Source: an uncultured Prevotella sp. (lineage in GTDB: Bacteria > Bacteroidota > Bacteroidia > Bacteroidales > Bacteroidaceae). From it: a DNA stretch of 64,000 nucleotides. The stretch spans positions 1 to 64,000 of the forward strand of contig CAMQBR010000008.1 in the NCBI GenBank assembly GCA_946999045.1, written 5' to 3'. The notes below the pieces were generated by a model that searched no databases, was not told the DNA's origin, and saw only the letters and a list, made by a program, of their open reading frames with translations. Both the position numbers and the translations under genes were made by a program. Every line of letters starts with the position of its first letter. Within the stretch, counting starts at the first letter, position 1. Of this stretch, positions 34,452-43,740 are shown one piece after another.

Positions 34452-35342
34452 ATGTGGATATATCATGTAATTGCTATCTTAACAGTAGCAATTTGGGGGT
34501 CTACCTTTATCTCAACAAAAGTGTTGTATGATTATAACTTATCACCAGCACAGGTGTTTACCATTAGATATATCATAGCGTATGTACTTATGCTGTTGTT
34601 TTCGCATAAGCACATTTTTGCTAAATCTGTGAAAGACGAACTGATGATGGTGGCGTTGGGATTAACAGGAGGGTCCATATTCTTCGTAGCACAAAACATA
34701 GCTATCAATTTGTCTACAACCATGAATGTATCGCTCATTGTATGTTCATGTCCGTTGTTTACTATGTTGCTTTATCGACTGGTATATCGCAACACAAGGC
34801 TTAGTAAAATGCAAATTATAGGAACCATATTAGCATTTGTGGGTATGGCTGCCGTAGTAATGAATGGTCAAATGGTGCTTAATCTTTTACCTTTAGGCGA
34901 TTCTATTGCTGTATTTGCATGTGTATGCTGGGCTATATATTCTGTTCTGTTGAAGAAAGCCAACGAAAAATATTCATCTGCATTTATTACACGTAAAGTA
35001 TTTTTCTATGGCTTGTTAACTGTATTGCCTTATTATGCCGTAGTTCCTGGTTTCCCTTCTATGTCAACATTATTACAACCAGTGGTGTTGTATAATTTTC
35101 TTTTCTTGGGATGTATAGCTTCCATGCTCTGTTTCTTAAGCTGGACATGGGTAATAACAAAGCTTGGTGTTATCCGAGTTTCTAACTATGGATATGCTAA
35201 CCCCATAACAACCGTTGTGTTAGCTGTATGGATTTTAGGTGAAAAAATAACTCCGTTCTTCGTTGTAGGAACGGCTTTTATCCTTTTAGGACTCTTTTTA
35301 AGTAACAAAAATCCTGTAAAAATTTTAAATAAAGTAGAGTAA
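34452..35342 (+). CDS. EamA/DMT-family inner membrane transporter
   Basis: The 296-residue protein has ten predicted transmembrane helices in two EamA repeats (AVIWGSTF-like AIWGSTFISTKVLYDY at the start of repeat 1; CVCWAIYSVLLKKANEKYSS at the start of repeat 2). This is the drug/metabolite transporter fold of many exporters. The substrate is unknown. The open frame begins at a TTG (34434), but the ATG at 34452 (MWIYHVIAIL) gives the usual short N-terminus. The next gene starts 14 bases downstream, so the two are cotranscribed. Confidence 0.88.
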   Translation: MWIYHVIAILTVAIWGSTFISTKVLYDYNLSPAQVFTIRYIIAYVLMLLFSHKHIFAKSVKDELMMVALGLTGGSIFFVAQNIAINLSTTMNVSLIVCSCPLFTMLLYRLVYRNTRLSKMQIIGTILAFVGMAAVVMNGQMVLNLLPLGDSIAVFACVCWAIYSVLLKKANEKYSSAFITRKVFFYGLLTVLPYYAVVPGFPSMSTLLQPVVLYNFLFLGCIASMLCFLSWTWVITKLGVIRVSNYGYANPITTVVLAVWILGEKITPFFVVGTAFILLGLFLSNKNPVKILNKVE

Positions 35343-35356
35343 AATTATAAGAATGT

Positions 35357-36304
35357 ATGGCACTGCTGTCTTTGTTATTGGGTATCTTTACGGTGGTAGA
35401 GCTTAATTGTGAGAACTTTTTTGATTGTTTGCACGATAGCTTGAAGCACGATGAACAGTTTTTGCCAACATCCGCTTACCATTGGACAGCCCATCGTTAT
35501 TGGACAAAAGTGAACAGGGTAGGACAAACTATTCTTGCCTGTGGCGAATATAATAATGATTGGCAGTTGCCCGATTTAGTAGCACTTTGCGAGGTAGAAA
35601 ACGATAGCTGTTTGGTAGCCTTAACCCAACGCTCGTTGTTGCGCAAAGCCCGATACGAGTATGTAATGACAAATTCGCCCGATGAACGAGGCGTAGATGT
35701 AGCTTTGCTGTATTCTCCTTTTTCCTTTAGATTACTTGAGAAACATGATATTCGCATCAATTGTTTGAAAAATATGCGTCCCACTCGCAATATTTTGTAT
35801 GCCAAAGGACAAGTAATCTTTGGCGATACACTGCACATATTTGTGTTACATGCACCCAGTAGGCGTGGAGGAGAATATGTTACGCGAGCATATAGGCAAG
35901 TAGTTGGTAATCAACTATTGCAAACAATAGATTCTATAAGAATGGCGTCGGTAAATTCTCGTTTTTTAATTATGGGCGACTTTAATGATTATTCTACAGA
36001 CGAGAATGTAGCAAGATATGTTAAACATGGATTGGTAGAGGCATCAGCAGGAGCTAAAGGACATCATGGAGCCAAGGGAACTTACAGGTTTCAGGGCGAT
36101 TGGGGTAGCTTAGACCACATCTTTGTTGACAAACAGACGGCTCAAAAAGTAGTGGAATGTTTTGTTAACGATGCTTTATTCCTGATAGAAAAAGATGAAA
36201 AATACGGAGGAATAAAACCACGTCGCAATTATCAAGGTCCACATTATCTCAATGGGTTTAGCGACCATTTGCCTTTAGTCTTGCGTTTATATTGGGATAA
36301 ATAG
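35357..36304 (+). CDS. Endonuclease/exonuclease/phosphatase family protein
   Basis: The 315-residue protein carries the EEP motifs in order: VVELNCENFFD (metal-binding Asn/Glu region), LVALCEVEND (catalytic Glu), FVLHAPSRRGG, IMGDFNDY (Asp/Asn) and GFSDHLPL (the catalytic SDH). The N-terminus is hydrophobic (ALLSLLLGIFTVVEL), perhaps a weak signal or anchor, but this segment also forms the first strand. The substrate may be DNA, a phospholipid or a nucleotide. It forms an operon with the EamA transporter. Confidence 0.88.
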   Translation: MALLSLLLGIFTVVELNCENFFDCLHDSLKHDEQFLPTSAYHWTAHRYWTKVNRVGQTILACGEYNNDWQLPDLVALCEVENDSCLVALTQRSLLRKARYEYVMTNSPDERGVDVALLYSPFSFRLLEKHDIRINCLKNMRPTRNILYAKGQVIFGDTLHIFVLHAPSRRGGEYVTRAYRQVVGNQLLQTIDSIRMASVNSRFLIMGDFNDYSTDENVARYVKHGLVEASAGAKGHHGAKGTYRFQGDWGSLDHIFVDKQTAQKVVECFVNDALFLIEKDEKYGGIKPRRNYQGPHYLNGFSDHLPLVLRLYWDK

Positions 36305-36347
36305 AAATTTCTTTGTTCATTTTTCACCTATATTAAAGGTATATTTG

Positions 36348-36378
36348 CTTGTATAGTTAAAAAAATATAGTAATTTTG
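36348..36378 (+). promoter_or_regulatory. Promoter of the ffh-to-oxidoreductase cluster (CTTG / TAATTTTG)
   Basis: CTTG at 36348-36351 and TAATTTTG at 36371-36378, 19 bp apart. The leader to ffh is about 140 bases. Confidence 0.55.
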
Positions 36379-36524
36379 CAATATATCTTTAATATTGGGT
36401 AGCTCATATTTCTTTTAGAATATGACTTTGAAGTTTGGGCGGATATATATCACTAGAAAAATAGCTTTTGGATATAAAGTACAAACTATCCCCTCTTTAA
36501 CAGCGTAAAGAAAATAATAAAAAT

Positions 36525-37862
36525 ATGTTTGAGAATTTAAGCGAAAGATTAGAAAGATCATTCAAGATACTGAAAGGTGAAGGAAAAATCTCAGAGATTA
36601 ACATTGCTGAAACCTTAAAAGATGTTCGCAGAGCGTTGTTAGATGCCGATGTTAACTACAAGGTAGCTAAGAGCTTTACTGATCGTGTAAAAGAAAAAGC
36701 CTTGGGCATGAACGTGCTTACTGCTATAAAACCAGGACAGTTAATGGTGAAGGTGGTACATGATGAGCTAACAGAACTCATGGGAGGCGAAGCCGTAGTA
36801 CTAAATTTAGAAGGTAAGCCTGCCATTATTTTAATGTCGGGTTTACAAGGTTCTGGTAAGACAACTTTTTCTGGTAAGTTGGCTAATATGCTTAAAACCA
36901 AACAAAAACGCAATCCTCTGTTGGTAGCTTGCGATGTATATCGTCCTGCTGCTATCGAACAGTTAAAGATTGTAGGCAGTCAAGTTGGGGTAGAAGTGTA
37001 TGCCGAACCTGATAGCAAGGATGTTGTAGCTATCGCTCAACATGCTATCCAACAAGCCAAAGCCAAGGCAAACGATGTGGTAATTGTTGATACTGCTGGG
37101 CGTTTAGCTATCGATGAGGAGATGATGACCGAAATAGCTTGTCTTAAAGATGCCATTCATCCAGATGAAACGCTGTTCGTAGTAGATGCCATGACTGGTC
37201 AAGATGCTGTAAACACAGCAAAAGAGTTTAATGACCGACTTGATTTCGATGGTGTTATTCTTACCAAATTAGATGGTGATACTCGCGGTGGTGCAGCTCT
37301 TTCTATTCGTACCGTAGTAACCAAACCTATTAAGTTTGTTGGTACTGGCGAGAAGATGGAAGCCATTGATGTATTCCACCCTGCCCGTATGGCAGACCGC
37401 ATCTTAGGTATGGGCGATATTGTATCGTTGGTAGAACGAGCACAGGAGCAGTTTGATGAAGAAGAAGCCAAACGCTTACAAAAGAAGATTCAGAAGAATA
37501 AGTTTGATTTTAACGACTTTCTCAAACAGATAGAACAAATCAAGAAGATGGGAAACATCAAGGATTTGGCTTCTATGATTCCTGGTGTAGGCAAGGCTAT
37601 CAAAGATATAGATATAGATAACAATGCCTTTAATGGTATTGAAGCCATTATTTTAAGCATGACCCCAAAAGAGCGTACCAATCCAGAAATACTCAATATG
37701 TCGCGCAAACAGCGTATAGCAAGGGGTAGCGGAACCAATATCCAAGAAGTAAATCGGCTTATCAAGCAGTTTGATCAAACACGTAAGATGATGAAGATGA
37801 TGACTGGCAACCGCATGGCAAATATGATGAGTAGGATGAAAGGAATGCCCAATATGAGATAA
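36525..37862 (+). CDS. ffh: Signal recognition particle GTPase Ffh
   Basis: The 445-residue protein has the N domain (1-90), the G domain with GLQGSGKTTFSGKLA (P-loop), DVYRPAAIEQL, VDTAGRLAIDEEMM, TKLDGDTRGGAALS, and the Met-rich M domain (about 320-445, ending in RMKGMPNMR). It binds SRP RNA and signal sequences for cotranslational targeting. It is the first gene after a consensus promoter; folD follows after 29 bases. Confidence 0.97.
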   Translation: MFENLSERLERSFKILKGEGKISEINIAETLKDVRRALLDADVNYKVAKSFTDRVKEKALGMNVLTAIKPGQLMVKVVHDELTELMGGEAVVLNLEGKPAIILMSGLQGSGKTTFSGKLANMLKTKQKRNPLLVACDVYRPAAIEQLKIVGSQVGVEVYAEPDSKDVVAIAQHAIQQAKAKANDVVIVDTAGRLAIDEEMMTEIACLKDAIHPDETLFVVDAMTGQDAVNTAKEFNDRLDFDGVILTKLDGDTRGGAALSIRTVVTKPIKFVGTGEKMEAIDVFHPARMADRILGMGDIVSLVERAQEQFDEEEAKRLQKKIQKNKFDFNDFLKQIEQIKKMGNIKDLASMIPGVGKAIKDIDIDNNAFNGIEAIILSMTPKERTNPEILNMSRKQRIARGSGTNIQEVNRLIKQFDQTRKMMKMMTGNRMANMMSRMKGMPNMR

Positions 37863-37878
37863 TTGTTAACTTAAATAT

Positions 37879-37885
37879 AAGGAGG
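37879..37885 (+). promoter_or_regulatory. Consensus Shine-Dalgarno of folD
   Basis: AAGGAGG, 6 bases before the folD ATG. Other starts in this window lack such a site, as is usual in Bacteroidetes, so this gene may be translated at a distinct level from ffh upstream. Confidence 0.6.
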
Positions 37886-37891
37886 TAAGCT

Positions 37892-38767
37892 ATGAAACTC
37901 ATAGATGGAAAAGCAACCGCAGCCCAAATTAAGGCTAAAATTGCTGAAGAAGTAAAACAAATGGTAGCAAAAGGTGGCAAGCAGCCACATTTAGCAGCTG
38001 TCTTAGTAGGACACGATGGTGGTAGCGAAACGTATGTAAGAAATAAGGTATTGGCTTGCGAAGCCTGTGGCTTTAGGTCTACCCTCATTAGATATGAAGA
38101 AGATGTTACTGAAGCAGAACTACTATTGTGTGTAGATAAATTGAACAAAGATACCGATATTGATGGATTTATCATGCAACTACCTTTGCCCAAACACATC
38201 AATGAGCAAAAAATAATCATGGCAATCAATTACGATAAAGATGTAGATGGTTTTCACCCTATCAATGTAGGAAGAATGGCTATTGGCTTACCTTGTTTTA
38301 TCTCAGCCACCCCTTTGGGTATTATCACGCTATTACAGCATTACGAAATACCTACCAGTGGTAAAAAGTGTGTAGTGTTGGGACGCAGTAACATTGTTGG
38401 TAAGCCCATGGCACAACTCATGATGCAAAAACAATATGGTGATGCCACGGTTACTGTTTGCCATAGTCATTCTAAAACGCTGAAGCAAGAATGCCAGGAG
38501 GCTGATATTATCATTGCAGCCATTGGCAAACCTAACTTTGTTACGGCAGATATGGTAAAACCTGGTGCAGTAGTGATAGATGTAGGTACTACACGTGTTC
38601 CAGATAGTACACGCAAGAGTGGTTTTCGCTTGTGTGGCGATGTAAAGTTTGATGAAGTAGCTCCTAAGTGTAGTTATATTACTCCTGTACCAGGAGGGGT
38701 GGGTCCAATGACAATCTGCTCGCTGATGAAGAATACATTGGCAGCAGCTCAAAAACGTTTTGAATAA
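37892..38767 (+). CDS. folD: Methylenetetrahydrofolate dehydrogenase/cyclohydrolase FolD
   Basis: The 291-residue bifunctional enzyme interconverts methylene-, methenyl- and formyl-tetrahydrofolate. It shows SETYVRNK (with the catalytic Lys), DGFIMQLPLPKHI, DKDVDGFHPINVG and the NAD(P)-binding VLGRSNIVGKPMAQLM, then VTPVPGGVGPMT-like YITPVPGGVGPMTI near the end. Unusually for this genome its ATG is preceded by a full Shine-Dalgarno, AAGGAGG at 37879-37885, with 6-base spacing. The next gene starts one base after the stop. Confidence 0.97.
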   Translation: MKLIDGKATAAQIKAKIAEEVKQMVAKGGKQPHLAAVLVGHDGGSETYVRNKVLACEACGFRSTLIRYEEDVTEAELLLCVDKLNKDTDIDGFIMQLPLPKHINEQKIIMAINYDKDVDGFHPINVGRMAIGLPCFISATPLGIITLLQHYEIPTSGKKCVVLGRSNIVGKPMAQLMMQKQYGDATVTVCHSHSKTLKQECQEADIIIAAIGKPNFVTADMVKPGAVVIDVGTTRVPDSTRKSGFRLCGDVKFDEVAPKCSYITPVPGGVGPMTICSLMKNTLAAAQKRFE

Positions 38768-38768
38768 G

Positions 38769-38948
38769 ATGACATCAGAAAAATTCTATCAGCAAGGCAA
38801 CGACTATTGTAGACAGGGTAACTGGCAGCAAGCACTTATTTGTTATATGGAAGCTATAGAGTTAGATCCGCAATCGCCTGCGGTAGAAGCCAAAGAAATG
38901 GTAGAAAATATTTTGAACTTTTATAATAAGGATGCTTATAATCCTTGA
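38769..38948 (+). CDS. Small single-TPR protein
   Basis: The 59-residue protein is essentially one tetratricopeptide repeat (FYQQGNDYCRQGNWQQALIC, then YMEAIELDPQSP) plus a capping helix. Its ATG lies one base after the folD stop. It also precedes a ferredoxin-oxidoreductase operon in other Bacteroidetes as far as I recall, which suggests an assembly or docking role for the enzyme that follows. No catalytic residues are expected. Confidence 0.78.
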   Translation: MTSEKFYQQGNDYCRQGNWQQALICYMEAIELDPQSPAVEAKEMVENILNFYNKDAYNP

Positions 38949-38969
38949 CGATATACAAAAGATTATACA

Positions 38970-39203
38970 ATGAGCAAGATGAAAGGAGCCATTGTTGTGA
39001 ATACAGACCGATGTAAGGGGTGCTCACTTTGTGTAGTGGCGTGTCCTAAAACGGTTATAGAATTGGCTCAAAAAAAAGTTAATGTACACGGATATCGCTA
39101 TGCCGTTGCCGTAAAGCCAGATGATTGTATCGGGTGTGCGGCATGCGGTATAGTATGTCCTGATGGGTGTATAACGATTTATAGAAAGCGAGTGGAGGCG
39201 TAA
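38970..39203 (+). CDS. 2-oxoacid:ferredoxin oxidoreductase delta (2x[4Fe-4S] ferredoxin) subunit
   Basis: The 77-residue ferredoxin has two complete cluster motifs, CKGCSLCVVACPK and CIGCAACGIVCPD, each CxxCxxCxxxCP. It passes electrons from the TPP-dependent alpha/beta subunits encoded next to it. It lies 7 bases before the alpha-subunit gene. Confidence 0.93.
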   Translation: MSKMKGAIVVNTDRCKGCSLCVVACPKTVIELAQKKVNVHGYRYAVAVKPDDCIGCAACGIVCPDGCITIYRKRVEA

Positions 39204-39210
39204 TTTTATT

Positions 39211-40293
39211 ATGACAGAACAAGAAGTTGTATTAATGAAGGGTAATGAGGCTATTGCTAACGCTGCTATCCGTTGTGGTGTTGACGGCTATTTTGGTTAT
39301 CCTATAACGCCTCAAACCGAAATTATTGAAACATTGGCTTTACTTAAACCGTGGGAAACAACGGGCATGGTAGTATTACAAGCCGAAAGTGAAGTAGCGT
39401 CTATTAACATGATTTATGGTGGAGCTGGTGCAGGCAAACGTGTAATGACTAGTTCTTCATCGCCTGGTGTAGCTCTGATGCAAGAGGGTATCTCTTATAT
39501 GGCAGGTGCTGAATTACCAGGTGTCTTTGTGAATGTACAGCGTGGTGGTCCTGGCTTGGGAACTATTCAACCCTCACAGAGCGATTATTTCCAAGCTACA
39601 CGTGGAGGAGGTAATGGCGACTATAATGTTATTGTGTTAGCTCCTAACTCTGTTCAAGAGATGGCAGATTTTGTTGATTTATCCTTTAATTTGGCTTTTA
39701 AGTACCGCAATCCAGCTATGATATTGAGCGATGGTGTGATAGGTCAGATGATGGAGAAAGTGGTATTGCCGCCTTACAAGCCTCGTCGTACCGAAGAGCA
39801 GATATTAGAAGAGTGTCCTTGGGCTACTACAGGTAAAACGAAGGACAGAAAACCTAATATCATTACCTCATTGGAATTGAAGTCAGAGGTAATGGAACAG
39901 CGTAACTTGCATTTGCAAGCTAAGTACAAAACCATTAGAGAGACTGAAGTAAGATACGAAACTTACATGATAGACGATGCCGAATACGTGATTGTATCGT
40001 TTGGTAGTGCAGCTCGTATTGCCGAGAAAGCTCTCGAACTGGCTCGCGAAGAGGGTATCAAGGTTGGATTGTTCCGACCTATTACCCTATGGCCCTTCCC
40101 ATCAAAGCAGATTGCAGAGGTTGCCAAGAAGCTAAAAGGAATTCTTGTTGCCGAAATCAATGCTGGGCAAATGGTGCAAGATGTACGTTTGGCTGTAAAT
40201 GGTGTAGTGAAAGTAGAACATTTTGGACGTCTTGGAGGTATTGTTCCTGACCCAGAAGAACTTGTTAATGCGTTAAAGGAGAAATTAGGATGA
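39211..40293 (+). CDS. 2-oxoacid:ferredoxin oxidoreductase alpha subunit (VorB/KorA type)
   Basis: The 360-residue subunit has the pyrimidine-binding POR N domain (YPITPQTEIIE, about residues 26-40; QAESEVASINMIYGGAGAGKRVMTSSSSPG) and the POR domain II (about 250-360). It decarboxylates a 2-oxoacid to acyl-CoA with reduction of ferredoxin. The four-gene delta-alpha-beta-gamma order fits 2-oxoglutarate (Kor) or branched-chain (Vor) enzymes, which cannot be separated from sequence alone here. Its last four bases overlap the beta gene. Confidence 0.92.
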   Translation: MTEQEVVLMKGNEAIANAAIRCGVDGYFGYPITPQTEIIETLALLKPWETTGMVVLQAESEVASINMIYGGAGAGKRVMTSSSSPGVALMQEGISYMAGAELPGVFVNVQRGGPGLGTIQPSQSDYFQATRGGGNGDYNVIVLAPNSVQEMADFVDLSFNLAFKYRNPAMILSDGVIGQMMEKVVLPPYKPRRTEEQILEECPWATTGKTKDRKPNIITSLELKSEVMEQRNLHLQAKYKTIRETEVRYETYMIDDAEYVIVSFGSAARIAEKALELAREEGIKVGLFRPITLWPFPSKQIAEVAKKLKGILVAEINAGQMVQDVRLAVNGVVKVEHFGRLGGIVPDPEELVNALKEKLG

Positions 40294-41057
40294 ACAATGA
40301 TATTATAGCTCCAGAGAACTTGGTTTATACTAAACCAAAGTTAATGAACGATACCACCATGCATTATTGTCCTGGATGTTCGCATGGTGTAGTACATAAA
40401 TTAGTTGCTGAGGTAATAGATGAAATGAATATGACAGAGAAAACTGTTGCCGTATGTCCGGTAGGTTGTGCTGTGTTTGCTTATCGTTATTTGGATATTG
40501 ATTGGCAAGAAGCACCTCACGGACGTGCCCCAGCAGTTGCTACAGCCATTAAACGTTTGTGGCCCGATCGCCTTGTGTTTACTTATCAAGGTGATGGCGA
40601 TTTGGCTTGTATTGGTACTGCCGAAACTATTCATGCGTTAAACAGAGGCGAGCATATTGCTATTATCTTTATCAACAATGCTATCTATGGTATGACAGGT
40701 GGACAAATGGCTCCTACTACACTTATTGGACAAAAGACAAGTACTTGTCCTTATGGTCGTGAACCAGCTTTACATGGTTATCCACTTAACATTACCGAGT
40801 TGGCTGCTAAGTTGGATGGTACATGCTATGTTACCCGTCAGAGTGTAGACACTGTTGCATCTATCATTAAAGCCAAGAAAGCTATTCGCAAGGCTTTCAC
40901 TGCATCCATGCAGGGCTTAGGTTCTTCTTTGATAGAAATGGTATGTACCTGTAATAGTGGTTGGAAGGTATCGCCAGTTGAAGCTAACGAGTGGATGCGC
41001 GAGCATATGTTTAAGAAGTATCAAAAGGGCGTCCTCAAAGATACCACAGGACTATAA
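40290..41057 (+). CDS. 2-oxoacid:ferredoxin oxidoreductase beta (TPP-binding) subunit
   Basis: The 255-residue subunit shows the TPP pyrophosphate and metal motif GDGDLACIGTAETIHALNRG (residues near 95-115, GDGxx to NN), followed by IIFINNAIYGMTGGQMAPTT. YCPGCSHG near the N-terminus and GCAVFAY are typical of Kor/Vor beta chains and likely contribute to cluster binding. ATGA overlap with the alpha gene couples their translation. Confidence 0.93.
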   Translation: MNNDIIAPENLVYTKPKLMNDTTMHYCPGCSHGVVHKLVAEVIDEMNMTEKTVAVCPVGCAVFAYRYLDIDWQEAPHGRAPAVATAIKRLWPDRLVFTYQGDGDLACIGTAETIHALNRGEHIAIIFINNAIYGMTGGQMAPTTLIGQKTSTCPYGREPALHGYPLNITELAAKLDGTCYVTRQSVDTVASIIKAKKAIRKAFTASMQGLGSSLIEMVCTCNSGWKVSPVEANEWMREHMFKKYQKGVLKDTTGL

Positions 41058-41078
41058 TTTACAAAAAGAAAGGTAACA

Positions 41079-41621
41079 ATGAAATCAGAAGTAATTATAT
41101 CAGGTTTTGGCGGTCAAGGTGTGCTTTCCATGGGAAAGATACTGGCTTACTCTGGATTAATGGAAGATAAAGAGGTTACGTGGATGCCTGCTTATGGTCC
41201 TGAGCAACGTGGTGGAACGGCTAACGTTACAGTAATAGTAAGTGATAGTCGTATTTCTTCTCCTATTTTAAGTAAATACGATGTGGGTATTGTACTCAAT
41301 CAACCATCATTAGATAAATTCCAAGAGAAGATAAAGCCAGGTGGAATATTGATTTACGATAACAATGGTATCATTAATCCACCTACCCGAACCGACATTG
41401 ATATTTATAGCATCGATGCTATGAACAAGGCAGCACAGATGAAAAACTCGAAGGTATTTAACATGATTGTATTGGGCGGACTCTTAAAGGTTTGTCCTAT
41501 GGTAAGTACCGAAGGTTTGCAAAAGGCTTTGTACAAATCATTGCCAGAACGGCATCACAACCTTATTCCACTTAATATGGAAGCTGTGCTGATAGGTATG
41601 CAATTGATTAAGAAACAATAG
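41079..41621 (+). CDS. 2-oxoacid:ferredoxin oxidoreductase gamma subunit
   Basis: The 180-residue subunit has the POR gamma domain with GFGGQGVLSMGKILAYSG (residues 8-25), WMPAYGPEQRGGTANVTVIV and the later KVFNMIVLGGLLK. It binds CoA. It is the last gene of the cluster and is followed by a strong terminator. Confidence 0.93.
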   Translation: MKSEVIISGFGGQGVLSMGKILAYSGLMEDKEVTWMPAYGPEQRGGTANVTVIVSDSRISSPILSKYDVGIVLNQPSLDKFQEKIKPGGILIYDNNGIINPPTRTDIDIYSIDAMNKAAQMKNSKVFNMIVLGGLLKVCPMVSTEGLQKALYKSLPERHHNLIPLNMEAVLIGMQLIKKQ

Positions 41622-41680
41622 TCAATGAGATATAATCTTACCTATCAAAGATAAAAAAAAAATTGCAACAACTTTACGTA

Positions 41681-41734
41681 AAAAGGGCAATATTGTTTAT
41701 GCTGTATGAGTACACTAAACAATATTGCCCTTTT
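41681..41734. terminator. Terminator after the oxidoreductase operon
   Basis: 19-bp perfect arms (41681-41699 and 41716-41734) based on aaaagggcaatattgttta, with a 16-base loop and a T-run on the plus side and A-run on the other, so it could act in both directions. Confidence 0.85.
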
Positions 41735-41750
41735 GGGTGTTATTTTAGGG

Positions 41751-41933
41751 CTATTCTATCAATTACCACCGTAAAGTTTTTATGTCAGTCTTTTTACGTT
41801 TTGTCATCTTGTGGACTCTTTTTGGTTCAATTTGCTTGTTCGTTCAGTAGTATAGCTCGCTATACTCCTTCACTCATAAACAAATTGACCTCAAAAATAG
41901 TCTCACAATCTGTCAAAGCTAATTTATAGAACC
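41751..41933. repeat. MITE-like repeat, copy H (183 bp, forward)
   Basis: The left end is degenerate (ctattctatcaattacc); the right end taatttatagaacc (41920-41933) is perfect. The interior matches copies B and E, including the gtatagctcgctatac palindrome. It lies between the convergent oxidoreductase operon and the DUF5723-like gene. Confidence 0.75.
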
Positions 41934-41948
41934 TCCCTTTATTCTTTT

Positions 41949-43358
41949 TTACCAAGCCACATTTATTCCAAGATTGAAACTAAAATTGCCACTAAGTGGT
42001 ATATGCTCTTTAGAAAGTTTACCCAGAATATGATCCATGCCAGTAAATAGCTGTAAGCCCTTTGGATGTATATTTAAGCACCAGCCTACACTAGTAGTAA
42101 ACGAATTGGCTGCTACGTTAACACCAGCACTGAACCAATGACAAGGGGCAAAGTTGGTAGATAAACGTCCTTCTGTCCAACTATACGCACCAGCTAACCT
42201 CGTAGTTGACAATAAGCCAAATGATAGCGGCCGATATATGGGTAATGTATATTGTGTACCTAAATACAGCGTTGCACCAATTGTTGTAGTGCGTGAACCC
42301 TCATTGCCTACAAACTCAAGATTAGTAAACTTAGAAATCTGATCTGAATAGTTGTAAGCCTGTTTCTGTAATTTATCTTCTTGGTTTTTACCAACCTCCA
42401 CATCTTGAAAACCTTCGAACACAAATTCTTTTTTTATATTAGTAGCGTGTATGTCGTTGCTCCAGTTAATAAGCCCTAAGTCAACCAATGATGCAGAGAA
42501 TTTCCATAAGGGGTTAAGTTGGTAAATAACACCAAGATCTACAGCCAAGCCCCATCCATCAATTCCTCCTTGTTCTGTCTTTACACCATTAACCACTTCA
42601 TCAGGCTTTTCCCCCGTTTTTTTATAAGTTTTTGTGTGAGTGGTATATTGCAGTTCTTTCAAAGAAACATGAGTTTGTACATCATTTTGTACACGCCATG
42701 TTTTGTCGTTTTGCAAATCGGCAACCACATTATTCATCTTTAGCGTAGCATCAATTATACCCAATAATAATTTTAATTTACCACCTATACGCCAATGGTT
42801 GTTGATTGCTCTGCTGTGTCCGAGAGCTATTTCGTTAAACATCTGACCACACATATTGATGTTATCAAACTCGTAACGTTTATTGCCTGTGTTGCGGGCA
42901 AACTCAAAAAATTCGTAAGGCAACGACATCTCCGCACGACAACGTACATTGATTTCAAAAGAGTTATATCCCCCAAAAGCTTTAAATCCTGTAGAGAGAA
43001 TAGATGTACTGGCATCAAGTTCTATTCGATTAGTTCCTTTATGAAATGATGATAAAGCATTGGTGATAAACGGATTCATAAAGGTAGTAAATTCTTCATT
43101 ACTATGTTCTGGATATTGTGGATTGGGTTGAAAAATATTTTCATATCCGATGTTAGCTAATGTAGAAACATGATTGTTACCAAAAAATGGAATACTAATA
43201 TAGTTTATAGAATCGTTACCCATGGCAGGATTCATTTGATGACGATACAAATATCCATTTGTAAAATAACCAGATTGTAACCGTTGTGCCATTGAGTTTG
43301 TTGAAACACCTCCTATTAGCATAAGGAAAAGTAGAATTTGTAATATATTTGATTTCAT
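41949..43358 (-). CDS. DUF5723-like outer membrane beta-barrel protein
   Basis: The 469-residue protein has a signal peptide (MKSNILQILLFLMLIGGVSTNSMAQ, cut after residue 25, given here only as its first and last parts: MKSNI and NSMAQ) and a beta-barrel-rich body ending in an aromatic strand (NLGINVAW). The early HQMNPAM motif and alternating polar/hydrophobic strands fit DUF5723 proteins of Bacteroidetes, of unknown function. The frame opens at 43451, but the ATG at 43358 is chosen because the signal peptide begins there. Confidence 0.82.
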   Translation of the reverse strand: MKSNILQILLFLMLIGGVSTNSMAQRLQSGYFTNGYLYRHQMNPAMGNDSINYISIPFFGNNHVSTLANIGYENIFQPNPQYPEHSNEEFTTFMNPFITNALSSFHKGTNRIELDASTSILSTGFKAFGGYNSFEINVRCRAEMSLPYEFFEFARNTGNKRYEFDNINMCGQMFNEIALGHSRAINNHWRIGGKLKLLLGIIDATLKMNNVVADLQNDKTWRVQNDVQTHVSLKELQYTTHTKTYKKTGEKPDEVVNGVKTEQGGIDGWGLAVDLGVIYQLNPLWKFSASLVDLGLINWSNDIHATNIKKEFVFEGFQDVEVGKNQEDKLQKQAYNYSDQISKFTNLEFVGNEGSRTTTIGATLYLGTQYTLPIYRPLSFGLLSTTRLAGAYSWTEGRLSTNFAPCHWFSAGVNVAANSFTTSVGWCLNIHPKGLQLFTGMDHILGKLSKEHIPLSGNFSFNLGINVAW

Positions 43359-43593
43359 GTTATGTTGTTGCTTACCTGTTAGAGAATGATGATTGTAATG
43401 ATAAGCTTTCTCGCAAATAATGAGATGTGCTTCTAAATATCTCAAACTCAACTAATTTTGAAAGCAAATTCAAAAAGGGATTACCCTTTCTATATAGTGC
43501 TCCTCTATTGTAAAATCATTCTTGAACCGATTTTCATTCATTGGTTTTCTCTATATTATAGTCTTCTGCATGATTTTATCTGTTTTCTTTCTA

Positions 43594-43601
43594 CAAAGAT
43601 A
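43594..43601 (-). promoter_or_regulatory. Possible -7 element (TATCTTTG) for the DUF5723-like gene
   Basis: The minus strand 43601-43594 reads TATCTTTG, implying a leader of about 230 bases. No -33 TTTG is visible, so confidence is modest. Confidence 0.35.
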
Positions 43602-43688
43602 CATTTTTTTATGAGAGAAATATTTTTTATTAATAATCAATTGGTTAATTTATAGAATATTCGTTAAATGCAAAAAATGTTATAATGT

Positions 43689-43720
43689 TTTGCTGCTTTT
43701 TTTATATTTTAATACTTTTG
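43689..43720 (+). promoter_or_regulatory. Promoter of the OmpA gene (TTTG / TACTTTTG), upstream of a repeat
   Basis: TTTG at 43689-43692 and TACTTTTG at 43713-43720, exactly 20 bp apart. It lies before MITE-like copy I, so the repeat would be transcribed in the ompA leader. Confidence 0.65.
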
Positions 43721-43740
43721 TAAGAGATAAAGTTTAGGTT

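Noticed and set aside
41663..41929. 88-codon plus-strand open frame
   Set aside because: It covers a terminator and a MITE-like repeat, so its translation is not a protein.
43458..43655. 65-codon plus-strand open frame upstream of ompA
   Set aside because: No family features; it overlaps the likely promoter of the DUF5723-like gene on the other strand.
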